From: Fen-1273 sp035516035
GTDB lineage: Bacteria; Bacteroidota; Ignavibacteria; UBA10030; UBA6906
Assembly: GCA_035516035.1 (NCBI GenBank)
Contig: DATJAS010000072.1
Span: 1-6,739 of the forward strand
Direction of reading: 5' to 3'
Length of the DNA stretch: 6,739 bases
Shown: positions 5,656 through 6,739 of the stretch, one piece after another
Numbering within the stretch: position 1 is the first letter of the stretch
Layout: each line of letters begins with the position of its first letter
Translations under genes and position numbers: made by a program
Notes under the pieces: generated by a model
Databases searched by the model: none
What the model was told of the DNA's origin: nothing
Seen by the model: the letters and a program-made list of their open reading frames with translations, nothing else

Positions 5656-6739
5656 ATGTTCCACATCAAAGCACCGAGGTTGATTCTCGCCGCCTGCCTG
5701 GCGATGGGATTCCTGGGGGGAGCGGCGTTCTTCATGACGATCGGGGCCGCCACCCATCCGGCGCAGAACAATTCCCCCTCTGCACCTGCGCCCGCGGTCT
5801 CACCCGAGGGAAAAGCCCTGCTGAGCGAGTTCAGCACCGCCTTTGAGGCGGCAGCCGCGAAGGTCAACCCGTCCGTCGTCCCGATCATGAGCGAGCAGGT
5901 GACGCACGTGGCCAACCCCTTCGGTTCGACGAACGACCCGCTCAGGAACTTCTTCGGCGACGACTTCTTCCGCAGGTTCTTCGGCACGCCTCCCGGCGAG
6001 GAGAAGCAGGTCGTCCACGCGCTCGGTTCGGGCGTGATCGTCTCGAAGGACGGCTACATCCTGACAAACAACCACGTCGTCGACGGGGCCGACAAGCTGA
6101 CCGTCGTCCTCCAGGACAAGCAGAAATACACGGCAAATGTCATCGGCCGGGACCCGCAGTCGGACGTGGCGGTGATCAAGATCAACGCCTCCGACCTGCC
6201 CGTGGCATCGCTCGGCAATTCCGACGATGCGCGTGTCGGGCAGTGGGTGATCGCGGTCGGCAACCCGTTCCAGCTCATGCACACCGTCACCGCGGGGATC
6301 ATCAGCGCGAAGGGCCGTTCGGCCGTGAACCTCGCTGACTACGAGGACTTCCTCCAGACGGACGCTTCCATCAATCCCGGCAACAGCGGCGGCGCGCTCG
6401 CCGATCTCGACGGCAACGTCATCGGCATCAACACCGCGATCGTGAGCCCCAACGGGGCCGGCGGCAACGTCGGGATCGGGTTCGCCATACCGATTAACAT
6501 GGCGAAGAGCATCATGCACCAGCTCGTTGCCACCGGGAAGGTCTCGCGCGGGTTCCTCGGCCTCCTGCCGCAGGATATTGACGAAGGACTGGCGAAGGCG
6601 ATGAACCTGAAGGACACGAAAGGATGCCTGGTCGGTGACGTCAACAAGGACGGGCCGGCGGACAAGGCGGGAATCAAGCGCGGCGACGTAATCACGAAGT
6701 TCAACGGGACGGAGGTGGAAAACAGCGTTCAGCTCCGGA
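5656..6739 (+). CDS. DegP/HtrA (Do family) periplasmic serine endoprotease, 3' partial
   Basis: The first 361 residues of a Do-type trypsin-like serine protease, which degrades and helps control misfolded envelope proteins. Residues 9-32 are a hydrophobic signal or membrane anchor, followed by a Pro/Ala/Ser-rich linker (33-50). The protease domain starts near 54. The LA-loop region contains FFGDDFFRRFFG (99-110). The triad is complete: His140 in TNNHVV, Asp170 in PQSDVAVIKI and Ser244 in INPGNSGGAL. GFAIPINMA (275-283) closes the protease domain, and a first PDZ domain begins at about 298 (RGFLGL, GPADKAGIKRGD). The frame is cut by the right edge about 60 residues into PDZ1; the family normally has 450-500 residues with one or two PDZ domains, so roughly 100-140 are missing. 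ATG 5656 has AAGGAG at 5643-5648 with a 7-nt spacer. Probably expressed with the small membrane protein and controlled by the neighbouring two-component system. DegP versus DegQ/DegS/MucD cannot be settled without the C-terminus. Confidence 0.95.
   Translation, partial: MFHIKAPRLILAACLAMGFLGGAAFFMTIGAATHPAQNNSPSAPAPAVSPEGKALLSEFSTAFEAAAAKVNPSVVPIMSEQVTHVANPFGSTNDPLRNFFGDDFFRRFFGTPPGEEKQVVHALGSGVIVSKDGYILTNNHVVDGADKLTVVLQDKQKYTANVIGRDPQSDVAVIKINASDLPVASLGNSDDARVGQWVIAVGNPFQLMHTVTAGIISAKGRSAVNLADYEDFLQTDASINPGNSGGALADLDGNVIGINTAIVSPNGAGGNVGIGFAIPINMAKSIMHQLVATGKVSRGFLGLLPQDIDEGLAKAMNLKDTKGCLVGDVNKDGPADKAGIKRGDVITKFNGTEVENSVQLR

Noticed and set aside
5686..5697. LAAC at residues 11-14 of the DegP protein as a lipoprotein lipobox
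   Set aside because: It lies at the start of the hydrophobic stretch rather than after it, so there is no room for a signal-peptide h-region before the cysteine.
5800..6519. A 239-codon minus-strand frame opposite the DegP gene
   Set aside because: The + strand frame carries the complete His-Asp-Ser triad and family motifs. The antisense product is Asp/Val/Arg-rich shadow sequence.
1..6739. CRISPR array, tRNA or rRNA genes, transposase, integrase or defence system
   Set aside because: No regularly spaced repeat array, cloverleaf-like segment, rRNA-like tract or mobile-element protein is visible. The CPBP (Abi-type) gene alone does not indicate phage defence.

Overview
The window is high-GC, densely packed bacterial DNA with every gene on the + strand. 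It suggests a Gram-negative chromosome, because it encodes a secreted or membrane-anchored Do/DegP-type serine protease and a two-component system with an extracytoplasmic sensor. A palindromic repeat of the 'GATTGCTTCG...CGCTCGCAATGACA' kind recalls deltaproteobacteria, Nitrospirota and neighbouring uncultured lineages. That placement is from memory and is tentative.

Block 1 (1-3227) is a tightly coupled four-gene operon: a nucleotide-sugar-epimerase-like extended SDR that enters from the left edge, a CPBP-family (CAAX protease/bacteriocin-processing) membrane protein, a PAP2/Aur1-like membrane phosphatase or phosphotransferase, and a complete second extended SDR. Two of the three junctions are 4-bp ATGA overlaps and the third is an 11-nt gap. 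The first SDR seems to have lost about 107 residues in frame just after its catalytic half. The last ~20 codons of the PAP2 gene are made of a dispersed-repeat-like palindrome that runs up to the ribosome binding site of the next gene. The combination (two NAD(P)-dependent SDRs, a PAP2 enzyme, a membrane protease) suggests lipid or envelope glycoconjugate metabolism, but no substrate can be read from sequence.

Block 2 (3228-5395) starts after a 76-nt gap that holds a GC hairpin and a perfect 7-bp dyad. It encodes an OmpR/PhoB-family response regulator, with no visible ribosome binding site, and a HAMP-containing histidine kinase whose GTG start overlaps the regulator by 17 nt.

Block 3 (5396-6739) opens with an intergenic array of three 11-bp-phased direct repeats, the usual layout of OmpR-family binding sites. 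A 47-residue single-helix membrane protein and a DegP/HtrA protease, cut by the right edge, follow. The simplest reading is an envelope-stress circuit of Cpx/degP logic: the kinase and regulator sense the envelope and drive the small membrane protein plus the protease through the 11-bp repeat array. That array and the small protein are the least routine parts of the window. I saw no CRISPR array, tRNA, rRNA, transposase or integrase, and no gene-free stretch longer than 300 bases.
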